NCBI RefSeq assembly: GCF_033807575.1
Contig: NC_084711.1
Location: forward strand, 6,324,001-6,388,000
Reading direction: 5' to 3'
Length of the DNA stretch: 64,000 nt
Origin: Cydia pomonella
Lineage: Eukaryota > Arthropoda > Insecta > Lepidoptera > Tortricidae
Positions 25,258-37,084 of this stretch are shown one piece after another. The notes below the pieces were generated by a model that saw only the letters and a program-made list of their open reading frames with translations, ran no database searches and was not told where the DNA came from. The translations under genes and the position numbers were made by a program. Numbering within the stretch: position 1 is the first letter of the stretch; every line of letters begins with the position of its first letter.

Positions 25258-26039
25258 GAAAATTCAAAATTCAAAATTTTATTCTGCAAGTAGGCCTTAA
25301 GGGCTCTTTTACAAGTCAATACAACATTTATAGTAACATCATATAGTGACATGAAAAATACATAACAACATTTTATAAATACAACAGCCAATACCTGGGT
25401 AAACATTACATTATAATAATCTTAAAATAAATAATTACTACAATACAATAGAGATGTATAGTCTCTATGGTTAAAAACACATTAAATCTGGAGATGTAAA
25501 AGGTCCCCAATGTCAGAGTACTAATATTAATAAAATTTGGAGGTGTAGTCTCTCCAAGTGTTAAAATAAAATTTATACTAAATAAATAAACCGCGTCTGG
25601 ACTGTTAAACTAGCAGTCTCATAAACTAATGCTACATTCTGTACATAACTAGTATGTACCAAGTCAAGTATATTATACAATATGACAGAGACGTATAGTC
25701 TCCACGGTTAATACATTAACTTTGGATTGGAGATGTATAAGGTCCCCACGGTCTGAGAAAAATAATAATACACAATAATAAGATTTGGAGGTGTAAGGGT
25801 TCTCCAAATGTCAAAGAATAAAAAAAAAAATTGTATGAAATACATATTTCACGTCAAGAGACTGTTAAGCTAACAATCTTAAAACTAGTTCTACAGAATA
25901 CATAACTACTATGTATTTAATTTTCATCATCAAAATAACTAAAACATAACAAACATTAATACATAAGGTTGAACAGCTAGAAACAACAGCGCCATATGCC
26001 TCTCCGGGACACTGCACGCAAAACTATTACAGCTTATGA
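25258..26039 (-). mobile_element. 5'-truncated non-LTR retroposon fragment inserted in the minisatellite
   Basis: The left end reads AAAATTCAAAATTCAAAATT followed by TTATTCTGCAAGTAGGCC. In the minus sense this is a tail with a repeated TTGAATTTTG motif preceded by a GGCCTACTTGCAGAAT segment, which I recognise from lepidopteran LINE 3' ends. No reverse transcriptase frame is visible, so only the 3' untranslated part is present. It includes two tandem 237-bp units (25451-25687 and 25688-25925). A target-site duplication longer than two or three bases is not evident. Confidence 0.6.
25451..25925 (-). repeat. Two diverged 237-bp tandem units inside the retroposon fragment
   Basis: Both units show the same order: GAGAYGTATAGTCTC, then GGAGATGTA-AAGGTCCCCA, then TTTGGAGGTGTA with TCTCCAA, then GACTGTTAA, then CATAACTA-TATGTA. 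The units have diverged by many substitutions and small indels, so the duplication is old or was already present in the source element. Confidence 0.85.
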
Positions 26040-26210
26040 GACATAAGTCTATAAGGTTAAACGTAACAAACTGCCAGTAATTAAATTTGTTTCAATATAG
26101 ACATAAGTATATAAGCTTAAACCTAACAAACTGCCAGTAATTAAATTTGTTTCAATATAGACATAAGTCTATAAGGTTAAATCTAACAAACTGCCAGTAA
26201 TTACTTAAAC

Positions 26211-28049
26211 ATATTTTTAATGCACATGACTAACATACGTTTTTAATAAAATGAGTGAAATTTTACAGTACAACAACTTATGCTCCTGTAAGAATATCAT
26301 TCCTGCCTACTTTTTGTTTATTACCTAAGTGTAAAATGTATACATAAATAACTGTATTATGTACTAAAACATTCTTTGCGGATTTGTTCACCCGAGTAAG
26401 TAGAGTGACTTCCCGTACGGCGCGCTCATCAGCGCAGCGGAAAGACGTTTGAAGTGGCGTCGTGTAATAAGTACCACGACTAAACCGCTGGCTTCGGGAA
26501 TTTCACCTTAAATATACATATTACATTACGTGAAATTGCCCATTTTTTCCACTCTCCACCCCACCAATTAGGGTGGCTTGTGTATAAATATTGCACCGCC
26601 CTCATTAATGTGCGTGTACGTTTTAGTATATTTTTATGACTCGCCTTGGACGGCGTCGTGGGATGCAATGAATAATTAAGATGTCTTATAAGGGAAGTGG
26701 TTTTTTGCGGACAAATAGGTTGTTTTTTGGCTAAACGCGGCTTACCTTGGTCGGACGGCGAAGGCATTCGGTGCCGGAGGGATGCCTGAAACAAACACGA
26801 TGTCATTAGTGTCACGATCTTTTACTAGAAATAATAAGGAACAAAATTAAGTTCCACAAACAACATTGAAATTCATCGCGAAAAATATTTACAAATTCCA
26901 TTAGCGGGCTTACAATCCCTGTCACTTAAACTGGAAACTTTCCCCAAATTAAAATATGACGCATTTGAATGATTAAAAAGTCCCGCTTCCGAGATTGCAT
27001 TTCGACAATTAACGCATTAAGACTGTCGCTAATAAAGAGGAGCTCTTAATTAACGGGGAGAGTTAAAAATTGAGTACAAATTCGAGTAGCAGATCCCTCC
27101 ATAGCCCCTCGGAGCTAGTGAATGGCCTGTAATATTTTAGTTTGGTTGAGACAAAAACGCTCAAACGCCGAGGGTCGAGCTGTCACGTAGACACAATAAG
27201 CCTTTTAATTCGATTCGTCAAGACGGCGGGACAAAGGAGCGGAGTTATCATTCAATGGGGCACTTCTACCTTTTCTTATTACTTCGAGTCGGTTTTCTTG
27301 TGAGGTGGACTGGGACACATGAGACGAAGGAAATGAAAGGAGTGGACCATATACTCTTTTTGGAGTGTAATCTAAATACGATTCCTGACGTCTTTATTTA
27401 CTTATCATATATAAAGACTATTTTATCCAGGTGAGAAAAGCAAGGTTCAAAGTATTTTGTTCTATTATTTCAGGTAGCTTGGTCTATGTAGACTAAAGTA
27501 ATTAAGCTATTAAGCATTTAAGTGAACTACATCTGTTGTGTAAGTGCCTTAAGTATTTCTAAAAATAGACTTGAGCCCCATATAGTAAACAAGGTAATAC
27601 TAAACGTAAAATTATTTGTTCTTATTTACATTTAAAGGCTATAGGCACCAATAATAGATATCCTACTGCGTATAACACACATAACGGGGCTAATATGTTC
27701 GTTGTAACTAAGTAACATGCTGCTCAATCCACGGCGCTGCGCCTGATCCGTGGCGTGTCCTGACTGCCGATGCCGGCTAACAGCTTTATTTGTTGCCACC
27801 GCTCTTTTACACAAGCCCCGTCCTATCTGATGGAGTATCGAACATTCGTGTTAGTAATCTATTGGTGTGCGAAAAACCTACAGAAATTAATAAAACGATA
27901 TTGATAGACTGTTAACGGTACTTTTTTGTTTGATTTACTAGTTATTGTCTAACGTTTTCGTAGCGTAGCTGATTTTAGCGTTTTTCTGTTTTGTAGAGGA
28001 AAGCGACTACGAACAGAGCGCCCGTGAGCGGGTTCCCGGCAATCAATGT
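26211..28049. other. Non-coding DNA
   Basis: No gene recognised. The minus-strand frame 26480-26815 overlaps a GC-richer stretch (26400-27300) but shows no known domain. That stretch is repeat-poor and may be unique regulatory DNA. Confidence 0.4.
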
Positions 28050-28141
28050 TTCTTCAAATAAAAACGTCACTTTTGACACTACCATATCCGATCCATATCG
28101 TAACCTAATATTTGACGTATTTTAAAGTTCGAATAGGGCCA
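28050..28141 (-). repeat. MITE family A, half copy in inverse orientation
   Basis: AACGTCACTTTTGACACTA is followed by ATATCCGATCCATATCGTA, ATTTGACGTATTTTAAAGTT and CGAATAGGGCC. This is the right arm of the hairpin family whose full copies are at 50248-50423 and 57073-57244. The left arm is missing. Confidence 0.8.
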
Positions 28142-28699
28142 TAAAGCATCTGTCACATTAGTAAGATTTTTTTTTTTTTACGATTACTTACGAATGACTG
28201 AATACGATTAATTGATATTAGCCGAGTTCCGCTTTTGGGAAAATGGTTAATCTTCAGTCGCATAGGTATTATTAATTGTATTTATGCAGCCAGTTCAGTT
28301 TTTAATATAGACTTTGATATATTTGCTTATCTCTAGATTTAGGTGTATCTATATCAAACAGCATAATATATATATTAAATGTTTGTCTTTAAGCTTAAAC
28401 TTTAACTGAAACCATATAAAGTCACGGTTTAGTTGCGAGGCCTTTATGTACTTTTAAGAACTAGCAATGTAGGTAAACACAGAACATTTTGATAGTTGAA
28501 GGACTTTGGGCCCAAGGAGTTAAAATCAGGAATATTGTTTCTTAATTTATGCAGATAAGACAAAACATTTGTAAATTATGAAACTAGAACAAAAACAACA
28601 ACAAAATATATTATTACCCAATAAATGATATTCCGAAATAGTGACTTGTTTTTATTTAACATACAATGATAAAACTATTAATATTAATATATAATATAT
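28142..28699. other. AT-rich non-coding DNA
   Basis: Contains a T-run at 28168-28178 and short AT repeats near 28680-28700. Nothing else was recognised. Confidence 0.5.
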
Positions 28700-28795
28700 A
28701 ACGAGCCCATTGTGTCCCACTGCTGGGCAAAGGCCTCCCCCCTCTTCTTCCACTCATCCCGGTTTTGAGCAACCACCGACCAGTCCCTCAAAAAG
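28700..28795. mobile_element. Short retrotransposon-derived fragment
   Basis: The words CGAGCCCATTGTGTCCCACTG and GCTGGGCAAAGGCCTCCCCC are familiar from many lepidopteran and other LINE-derived repeats. Only about 95 bp is present and there is no second copy in this window, so the family is uncertain. Confidence 0.4.
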
Positions 28796-28834
28796 GATTA
28801 ATATTAATATTATTGAAAAATTTAACTATAGTAG

Positions 28835-28990
28835 GCACTCGGTAATCCGCCAATTTGGCGCGTCCAGTAATCGGCCTGTCAGTTGTTCGGAACTGTCAAC
28901 TTTTCCTTTAACTGACAGGCCGATATCCTCCGGCAGACTGTTAATCAGTGGGCTCCTTAACACTGCCGAACACCGGATTACAGAGCGGTT
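28835..28990. repeat. Nested inverted repeat, MITE-like
   Basis: The inner arms 28870-28884 (ATCGGCCTGTCAGTT) and 28910-28924 are perfect reverse complements with a 25-nt loop. An outer, imperfect pair (CTCGGTAATCCG at about 28838 and CGGATTACAGAG at about 28974) encloses them. A 114-codon plus-strand frame (28710-29054) runs through this structure and is probably an accident of the repeat. Confidence 0.65.
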
Positions 28991-29990
28991 GCATTATTTG
29001 TGCGATATCGCTCCCGCTCGGCAGTTTGATCTTGGGCAGCAAATAATGCTTTAGATGGCACTTTACTGACTTTGAGGAAGTCAAGAGGCAATTTACGAGT
29101 ATTAACAAAATATATTATAGCAAGAAGCAATCTAAAATAAATAAATGTTTCGTTAAAGCATCATCTTCCTTTTCCGTAACCGAAAACGTTTTACATGTAC
29201 AATACTAATGAGACCCAACGTGATGCCGTTATTGATTAAACTAATTGTTTCTATATTAAAGTTTTGTATCTATACAAATCCAATAAACTGGATCTTGCAA
29301 TATTCCAGTGCCGGACCCACGGCCTCCTTAACAGACAGTTAAGGAAGCCCCTTATCAGGTACTCGGTTGTATGTATAAGTCTATTCACTTCTATTTAAAT
29401 ACATATTTTTTTGAATTGAATATGCCAGTATCGAATTTACCTAACTATAAAAGTAAGTAAACTTCCACACCATGACCTTTTAATTTTAGCAATGCCATCT
29501 GCTCAATCCGGCGTCGTTTAATTGAGAACCCGCTATTAGTTGCTGCGCCCGCCGCTACCGGGATTCTTTCATTTCTGTTAATTCCTACCGCCTTAAAAAC
29601 AAATCGTTAAATTTAAATACACCTATCTTTTTTTACTAATATGTTTTATTATTTAATAAACAAGACGAAAACAATTATGAATGTAATTAAATATTTAGGT
29701 GATAAACGCAACGAAAAATAAACTTATTTAAGTAAAGCTACTTGATGAAAAAATTTCAAATCTGGCAAATATCCTGCAGATAGTTTTTACACATAAGTGT
29801 TGCAGTAACAATATATTTTTCATCACACTTGCTCGAAATACTAAATGCACAATGTACTATTGTTTATTCAAAGTCAAACTCATTATATTTTTTTTCTTTA
29901 TTTTAATTTATTCAAATAGGCCTATTTTTATGGACATTGAAACTTACGATCCTTTTGGCTTAAATAATTTGGCCAACTTAATAGTACATT
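28991..29990. other. Non-coding DNA
   Basis: AT-rich DNA with a GC-richer patch at 29300-29360 and another at 29500-29560. No gene or repeat family recognised. Confidence 0.45.
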
Positions 29991-30107
29991 ACGATACAAG
30001 TGCAAAAAATAGGGAATTCGAAACGAGTGCCGATAAATTAAAACACGACCGAAGGGAGTGTTTTAAATCGACACGAGTTGCGAATTACCTATTCGCACGT
30101 GTATCGT
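29991..30107. repeat. Hairpin MITE (about 117 bp visible arms)
   Basis: The left arm ACGATACAAGTGCAAAAAAT to TTAAAACAC (29991-30046) pairs with the right arm GTGTTTTAAATCGACACGAG to ACGTGTATCGT (30058-30107), with short mismatched patches. Weaker pairing (GTACATT with GTACTGT) suggests that the element extends a little further on both sides. I recognise it as a frequent lepidopteran MITE. Confidence 0.75.
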
Positions 30108-33049
30108 ACAACGTTTTACAGTACATATGGCCCTTTAAAAGTTCGACACAGTAACGTAATATGCTAATTTTCGCACTAGCGCGGTAAAGTAGCACCATGT
30201 GTTCTGTAAATTATGTTTACGCGCTAGGCGTATAGGGATACAGGCATCATGTGCACGTCATACAAATAAAATATATTCTTTTGTCATAAAATTAGTTAAG
30301 CCTATGTACCATTGTTCAACTGGAATTAGAAGTTTAAGTATCTGCGATTTTTATTTAATACTCAAAACTCCAGTCTTGAACATGGTATTCGAAAAAGTGT
30401 AGTATGTATATTTTTTAAAAATTTATATCCTGTTTATTACCTATTATTGAAATAGCTGAATTTCTTAAGAGAAATGTACCACGTGATCGTCCATACAAAA
30501 AGCGAAAACGTTTTCCCACTACTAAATATTTTCCATGCCCTATGATTTTTTAGTATGTCATTGACACAATAAAAAAGTAGGTTTATAATTGTTTCTTTTT
30601 TTTCAAAATTTGTAAAATAAAACAGACATTCTTTTTTTAAAGCGAAACTTATGACCTAGAATATATTATGCTGAATCGATCGACATCAAGGTCAAAGCGA
30701 TTTGTTAAAATTTAGTCAGTGGAAACCGTTTTCTCCCGAAATTAAAAAAAAAAAAAAACATTATTTCGTTAGATTCAAAAAGCTATTTTTCCCTCTTAAC
30801 CTAACCGAATCTGACGGTTAAAATTTTATTTTTTTCAAAATTATTGCTTAAATCTTAATAAAAAATAAGAGTTACCTTATTATGTGCTTAAGCCCTATGG
30901 TTAATGTAGTAATTTTTCGGAAAAATGTCGGATTAAATAAGTCATCTACCATTCTGATTTCTGAGTGATTTATTTTATTCTTCCTAAAAATAGTTTATAA
31001 CGAAAACGAAACTTCACAAAAGTCAAGGTTTATTCTGGTTTTACTTACTTGACTTATTTCGGTCTCCCAGAATCTACTCTAAAACTCTGTGATGAGATAA
31101 ACTGCGTATACAAGGGCAAAGCGGCATAAGATCACAATACTGATCACAGTTTAATAAATCCTGTGTATCTACTTGTTAATTACGTAAGGTACTAAATTTA
31201 AGTATCTTAAGTAGTTGTTAAGACCACGCAGCATACATAAATATGATTATTTAATCAACTGGTTAATTAAACAAGCACTTAAATATTTTTCCATACATTT
31301 TAGTAAATAGTAATCTCTAATTGCAATCATAAATTTCTAAACAATCTTCACATAATAAAATTAGCAGCAAGTTGTCTTCATTACGCGAGTGACGAAATTC
31401 GCGTTAATCATACGATGTGAACGCGAAAAGAGAACACTTTCATTACACTAATGGGAATGTTAATTAGAATAGAGTTTGCAGGCCATAAGCGAGAATGTCA
31501 ATTATATATATTATATTGCTTTAATTCGGTAACAAACAAGAAAAAAACTGTAGTGTTTAGTTGACTGCGTTTTGTATGGATTGTGGAGATTTGTTGAGAG
31601 AGGATAATGGACGACCTCTTCTCCATACAAACGTAGTCTCCATTTTACGTCCTGGACATTGACTTTATGGAAAGTATTTCTACACAATTTATTGACTATA
31701 TGCTATGCCCTTTCGTTTAACTTTTTTCGATATTTAATTATTATAAAAAATACATATATTTTTTGCATATATTTTTAAAGCTCCAATTCTTGCAATAAAT
31801 TAAATATCTATAAAAATCAAACGATTGGGCAAAGCTACGGTTAATATGCATGAAACCGCGTCATAATATTTCCTATATTGTTAATAATCAGAGAAGAAAA
31901 TGAGGATTACGTTTCTTTGAAAAAAACGGTCGTCCCCTTTCGTCTTAAGATGTGTTATGAATGATATAGTTTTATTACAACATTCATACACGCAAATTAA
32001 GCACAATGATTGTCGACTTGCGGAAAATGCCCTCACGCACTAACTGCAACATTCGAATAAATTAAATACATTTTAGAATGAAGAGCAAACATAATACATG
32101 CGTGAAAATTGATTTGTTATTTTAAAGATTAACAGCGAAAAAAGGACGAAAGCTTAAAATATCACATTAATTATAGTATAATTAAATGGCCATTAAATCA
32201 CACTAATTGCGCTTTCAAAGCGGTTTTGTTTTTATTTAGCGGCCCAATTTTTTGTTCCCGCAAAAGGCTCCCGCTGAATGGAATTCCTTTATTTGCGGCA
32301 CAAACAGCCTGTTTACTAACGGCGGTGACGACAAAGGATATTTAAAAATTATGCCCGCGATAAATTAACGAGAAAATGAAAAATACATTTCATAGATGGA
32401 ATGGAACGGGTGGATATAAGTAGATACAAAGACGAAACAATACAGAAAATCTAAAATGTTTTACGATCGCGCTTTGCGAATAAGGGTATTTATTAGAATA
32501 ATTTCATAACCTTCAAGGGTGTTCATACTTAGGTACTAACATGAACTAATTGTATTCTGAATACGACCTTTTCACAAATAACAATATAAGACAACTGACG
32601 GTTTATATTATAGGTAATGGTTTAATATATAAGGATATATCTTTGCTTTTGATGCATGTTAATGTTCAAGTACGAATAGAAACATTCTCTTTAGCTAGAT
32701 TAAATGAGTGACCACCATTCAGTTAGTCATTAAACAAACTGAAAAAGTATCCCTTTGATCGCGAGCAGGAAGTGGCCGTCTCCGGGCCATTGTCGCCAGG
32801 ATGCCGTGGTCACCCTACGGCTCATCTCCTTTATTGTTTTCTTTTCAAAAGCACTTACGCTACAATGGATAATGACACCAGCTTTGATCTGTTGGCGACT
32901 CGTGCGTATCAAAGTAAGAGTAACTTCACCTTTGACGACTGTGTTACATTATTCTGCGTTACTTTAGCTAATTTTATTGTGGTATTGTTGACACGTGATA
33001 TATTGAAAATGTAAGGCATCAAGTAGAAGAATTACAAGGCTACCGGCGC
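30108..33049. other. AT-rich non-coding DNA
   Basis: Mostly AT-rich with a poly-A run at 30746-30760. Around 31380-31500 and 32000-32350 the composition is more balanced and TAAT cores are frequent. No coding evidence. Confidence 0.4.
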
Positions 33050-34550
33050 GGCTGTGTGCGACAGTTGGGCTGATTGCGAGCTTGTGTGCGTGCTCCTGAA
33101 TTAGACGCGAAACTTTCAAAGTTTTCCCAAATTTCTGCCCCCGCAGGGAGCGGGAGGTGGATCGATAGCGAGCGAGCGGCGCGAGACTCGTGTATCTGGC
33201 CTCATGAAAACGGACAACTACGCTCCAGGACTAACATGACGCTTTGTAGCGAGGATTTTAATGTTCAACGGGATTTTAAAATGAAAACTGTGTTAGTTGA
33301 GAGTTCCAAAACAATAGCATGTTTGGTAAAATTGTAATTAGTATTTTAAAATGTGCTGCAAACCGAATACGCACATTGTTTGGCGCGATGTTTTTAGGCT
33401 CGTAAAAAAGTTAGTCAAATTATTTATTAAACGTTACGGTTTTTATAGACAACATCCTGTTGGTGTTTAGTAAGTTGTTTGGGCGGAATAATGTAAGTCA
33501 ACAGCTTTGGGAATAAGCGTCGCGTGAGAGGTTGACCCGTGCCAACTGTCACCGTGCAAAACGAGAGCGACAACTGAAAATTGGGCGCGTGAGGGCTGCC
33601 ATTGTTTGTCATTAATTGAGGGCTCTGCGATGATCTTCGTGCTCGAGAGGCTGCGAGCCCGGGGCGGCACTCCTGGGAGATATCGGCTCGCCAATCGCGT
33701 TGACAGCGACCCTCCGGCCTCTAGTGGACAGCCGCCAGTTCGAGGTGGGAAAAACTACCGGCTGACACTACTTAACGAACGGGGCAGCGCCCGGGAATTT
33801 TCTTGAGTGCTTGTTAATGTTTTATGGGCGGAACTTTTTCAAAGTAGTGCGTGGATTGACGCGCTAAGTGTACCTACATAATTTAACACGTTTCCCCCTG
33901 GACGTACCGTCCATCGATTCAGTCTCCATTTATAAACACGATAAACGCCCATTATGACGGTCGTACGTGATCACAATTAAATAGAAATTCAATTCAGAGA
34001 GAGGCTATAAAAATCGCCGGCGAAAACTTTCCTGATTTATAACAATTAATATTTGAAATATTGACAATATTAAGGGAAATGGCCGACAGCCGACAAATCA
34101 TATAAAAACCGCCCCGGAAGGCGGAAGTGCTGGCCCGCTGCTCTGGGACTTTATTTGGAAATGGAAAGTCTAAAAAATAAACGACAGGCGAGTGCGGGGG
34201 AGTGATTTATACGCAGTGGCGAGTGCGCACCGCTTCGATTATCGAGATGATATTTCTCGATATTAAAGTGTTGCCAAGAGGACTGCGGACAATATGACCC
34301 GAGGAAGATTTATCGGGCCATTCGATGACGTCGACGGCCGTTACGATTATTTCATTATATTGTCGGCGCCGTAAAAACGGTTAGCGATTTATTTTATTGC
34401 TGGTTCGCGAGCGGATTTTTATTCGTATATTTTATTGCGTTGTAAAAACGACTGCAGTGAGTTTAGCTTTGACAATTTCGAGCGCATGCCGCCCCGTGAG
34501 GCCGAAGTTCGGCATGTGAGCTAAATCTAACTCTACTGCTATCGGTAAGC
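33050..34550. other. Repeat-poor, GC-richer unique block
   Basis: About 1.5 kb without repeats from the window's families, with GC-rich patches (33140-33200, 33640-33800, 34100-34210) interspersed with TAAT-rich DNA. A TATAAAA sits just before a GCCCCGGAAGGCGG hairpin near 34102-34125. The frames at 33606-33806 and 33427-33694 lie on opposite strands in the same GC-rich patch and show no domain. Possible regulatory DNA, by inference. Confidence 0.35.
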
Positions 34551-34657
34551 GAGACGGATTTTGTTGAAAATGCATAACATGGTATATGAAAATAAAACTT
34601 CTCAATTATGTTTGCTTGTGGTGCTCCCACACAGGCTGCTATATAATAGTTATTTGT

Positions 34658-34826
34658 TTTACAAGGGGGCAAAGATGTTGTTTAACCGCTCGTGCTAATA
34701 TTGATACCCGAGCAAGTGAAAGATTCCAAAACTCACTACGCTCGTGGTTCGAGCAGTGGAATCTTGAGCGTTGCGAGGGTTTCAAGGCACGAGGGTTAAA
34801 CAAACTTTACCTCCGAGTGAAACACA
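34658..34826. repeat. Inverted-repeat MITE-like element
   Basis: The left arm GTTTAACCGCTCGTGC with GATACCCGAGCAAGTGAAAG and ATTCCA (34679-34727) pairs with the right arm TGGAATCTTGAGCGTTGCG to GCACGAGGGTTAAAC (34757-34801). The outer parts (TTTACAAGGGGGCAAAG and CTTTACCTCCGAGTGAAAC) also pair imperfectly. I know this sequence type as a common lepidopteran repeat. No coding capacity. Confidence 0.75.
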
Positions 34827-35367
34827 ACATTTTTCACCACACCAACGCGAGGAAAATACTAACTATGAAATACCAAAACAAATCAAACCAAATCAAATCC
34901 AAATGAACTTAATTAAACATTTATCATCCAAAATCATCATTTAAAAGTCAATTCTACCAGCTAACATAAGGTAACGTTTTAACATTTTCATCTGATTATT
35001 TTGCCCCACATGTGGATAAAATGCAACTTTCTCATTAGTTTTTGAACAATCAAGAGGGCCTTTATCAGTTGGTGTAGTGAAAAGTTATATAAATGCCAGT
35101 GTAGGACCACCATTACACTCAACATTTTCTTCACGGCCAATGATTTGCCTAAATTTTGAGCCAAATAAATTACCAATAAATAATATAAATCCATTATCAT
35201 CTTGCTATCATTGCCCTATATAGCATTTTGCCACGGCTCACTTGAGGAGCCTTGAGTCCACCTGGCAAACTCATTCCAAGAATTGCCTGAGGCACTAATT
35301 TTTACGAATTTTATTACAATCTCATTAATCAAACCAAAGAGGAAAATAGACCTTATTTGGACTAATA
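34827..35367. other. Non-coding DNA
   Basis: No multi-copy repeat recognised. A transcript-like, gene-remnant appearance of 34985-35300 in the minus sense (CAATTCTTGGAATGAGTTTG) could not be tied to any protein family, and its frames contain stops. Confidence 0.35.
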
Positions 35368-35578
35368 CTGGGGAAGTACCTCCACCTTACAAATAACACT
35401 AGACCCTATTCATCGTGTTGTGTTCCTGCCGGTGAGTAAGGTTGCCAGAGCTCAGGGGTTAGGGTCGGCAACGCGCATGTAACTCTTCTGGAGTTGCAGG
35501 CGTACATAGGCTACGGAGACGGCTTACCATCAGGCGGGCCGTATGCTTGTTTGCCACCGACGTAGTATTAAAAAAAAG
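35368..35578 (-). repeat. Dispersed repeat family R1, copy 3 (inverted, shortened)
   Basis: In the minus sense it reads a T-rich start, ACGTCGGTGGCAAACAAGC, ATACGGCCCGCCTGATGG, GCGTTGCCGACCC, a CTCTGGCAACCTTACTCACC segment and GGTGGAGGTACTTCCCCAG, then stops. It lacks the segment between GTTATTTG and GTAAGGTGG and the last 90 bp or so found in copies 1 and 2. Confidence 0.85.
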
Positions 35579-37084
35579 TTTTAACACGATGTTTTCTTTT
35601 ACCGATAAGTGAATGGTAAATGTCAAATGATATTTCGAACATATGTTCCAAGAAACTTATTAGCCGCCGTTCGAAATGGCGACTTTCGGTTTGAAAGTGG
35701 CACGACTTACTCAATCCTTATTTCACAAATAAGTAATCAAAGAAAATAAATAGATACTATGGTTGTCGAATTTACACAAAATATTTCATCGTTTTGATAT
35801 ATTATGATTTATGAATATGTAAACTGGCCCCAAACACAAACATCCAAAAAAAGTCACAAATTATTGGTGTAATGATGCTTTTGAAATGCTCGAAGAATGA
35901 CCTATTGGCGTATCGAATGGAGGTCGCAGCGTGTGCCGCATGTCGCATGATTTGTGCGTCTCGCCGCTGCTGGCGACCCGCGTCGATCGCACGTGCGCAC
36001 GGCACACTGGGGACGACTTTTTCAGTCGATTTTTTTTCTGCAGACCCTTGTCGTCAATTATAACATGACATAGGAAAGAACTAAGGTCTTACTAGCACTA
36101 ATATGTGAGTTAAAATATTAATTTACATTGTTATTTATCATACATTTCATATTTAGGACAATTTTTTCTAAAACGCAGCAAGGCAAACGACTATAGAGTT
36201 AATTTACATTAGTGTACAATGTACATCGTTTTGATGTATTATTAATCCTGTTTCCAGACTAGTCGCAGTGATATTTATAATAGAAATAAAGATTGCAATG
36301 TATGTGTACACTAGAATAAATGCTAATTAATTTAGCTCTGTAGCCCTTTGTTGTCAAGGTCAAAATGGATCCAAAAAAAATTCAAGCCATTGGGTCCCAG
36401 GAAGCTTTCAAGGTCACAAACTTCGAGTTGACATGACAATTTCGTGACATGAAAAAAACAGCCAACCTTTGTTTAAAACAATGTGAAATGTAGCATTTCC
36501 ATTGTCTACTAGCTTTTAGTAAAAAAACAAAAACGATTTCCCAAACAACATTGTAAAATGATATTTACAAAACCAATCCTTGGAAGGTTATTTTCAATTT
36601 ATTGAAAATACTAAATATTCAACGGAGATCCATCAATTCGGATTCGGACCAGCGGTGCGTAAAGACATTATACGTTCCAAACTAATAATCATGACAAAAG
36701 TCTCCAATGCTGCTTGTCGCGATAGCATTAGCGGGATAAAAAGCGTCCTAACAGTCCACAGTAAACTGTAACACATCAGTAAGTCAAAGGCATATTACAT
36801 TTAATAATACCTATGTTCTGCTGCGTGGATTACTCAGGTTGTCACAATCGCTATGGCGAGACGCGATCGGGCATTTAGGAGGTACAAGCGAGATCGTTGC
36901 AAAGATAAATGGAGCATCTTTTATACAGGAATAGTAAATGCAATCAGCTGGTGAGAGCTACCAAACAGAAATATATCCATGACAACATTTCATCTTCATC
37001 ACCAGCTGAAACATGGAAATTCTTAATATCGGTCGGCATCGTTAAACCCACTGGTACAAATTCCTCCTCTTTCTCTTTGAATAA
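35579..37084. other. Non-coding DNA
   Basis: A GC-rich patch at 35920-36010 and AT-rich DNA elsewhere. No gene or repeat family recognised. Confidence 0.4.

Larger units (their letters stand above)
25170..26210 (+). repeat. 60-64 bp minisatellite split by a retroposon insertion
   Basis: Units begin GACATAAGTCTATAAGG and end ATTTGTTTCAATATA. On the left a partial unit (25170-25193) and one full 64-bp unit (25194-25257) are present. The array resumes at 26040 with units 26040-26099, 26100-26159 and a partial 26160-26210. The left unit has four extra bases (CTACTGGCAATT against CCAGTAATT). The interrupting DNA (25258-26039) joins at a shared GA. Confidence 0.9.

Noticed and set aside
25170..26210. 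CRISPR-like spaced repeats
   Set aside because: The units are contiguous tandem copies without variable spacers, in insect DNA; it is a minisatellite.
34985..35300. Possible processed pseudogene (minus sense looks transcript-like)
   Set aside because: All frames contain stops and no protein family could be recognised.
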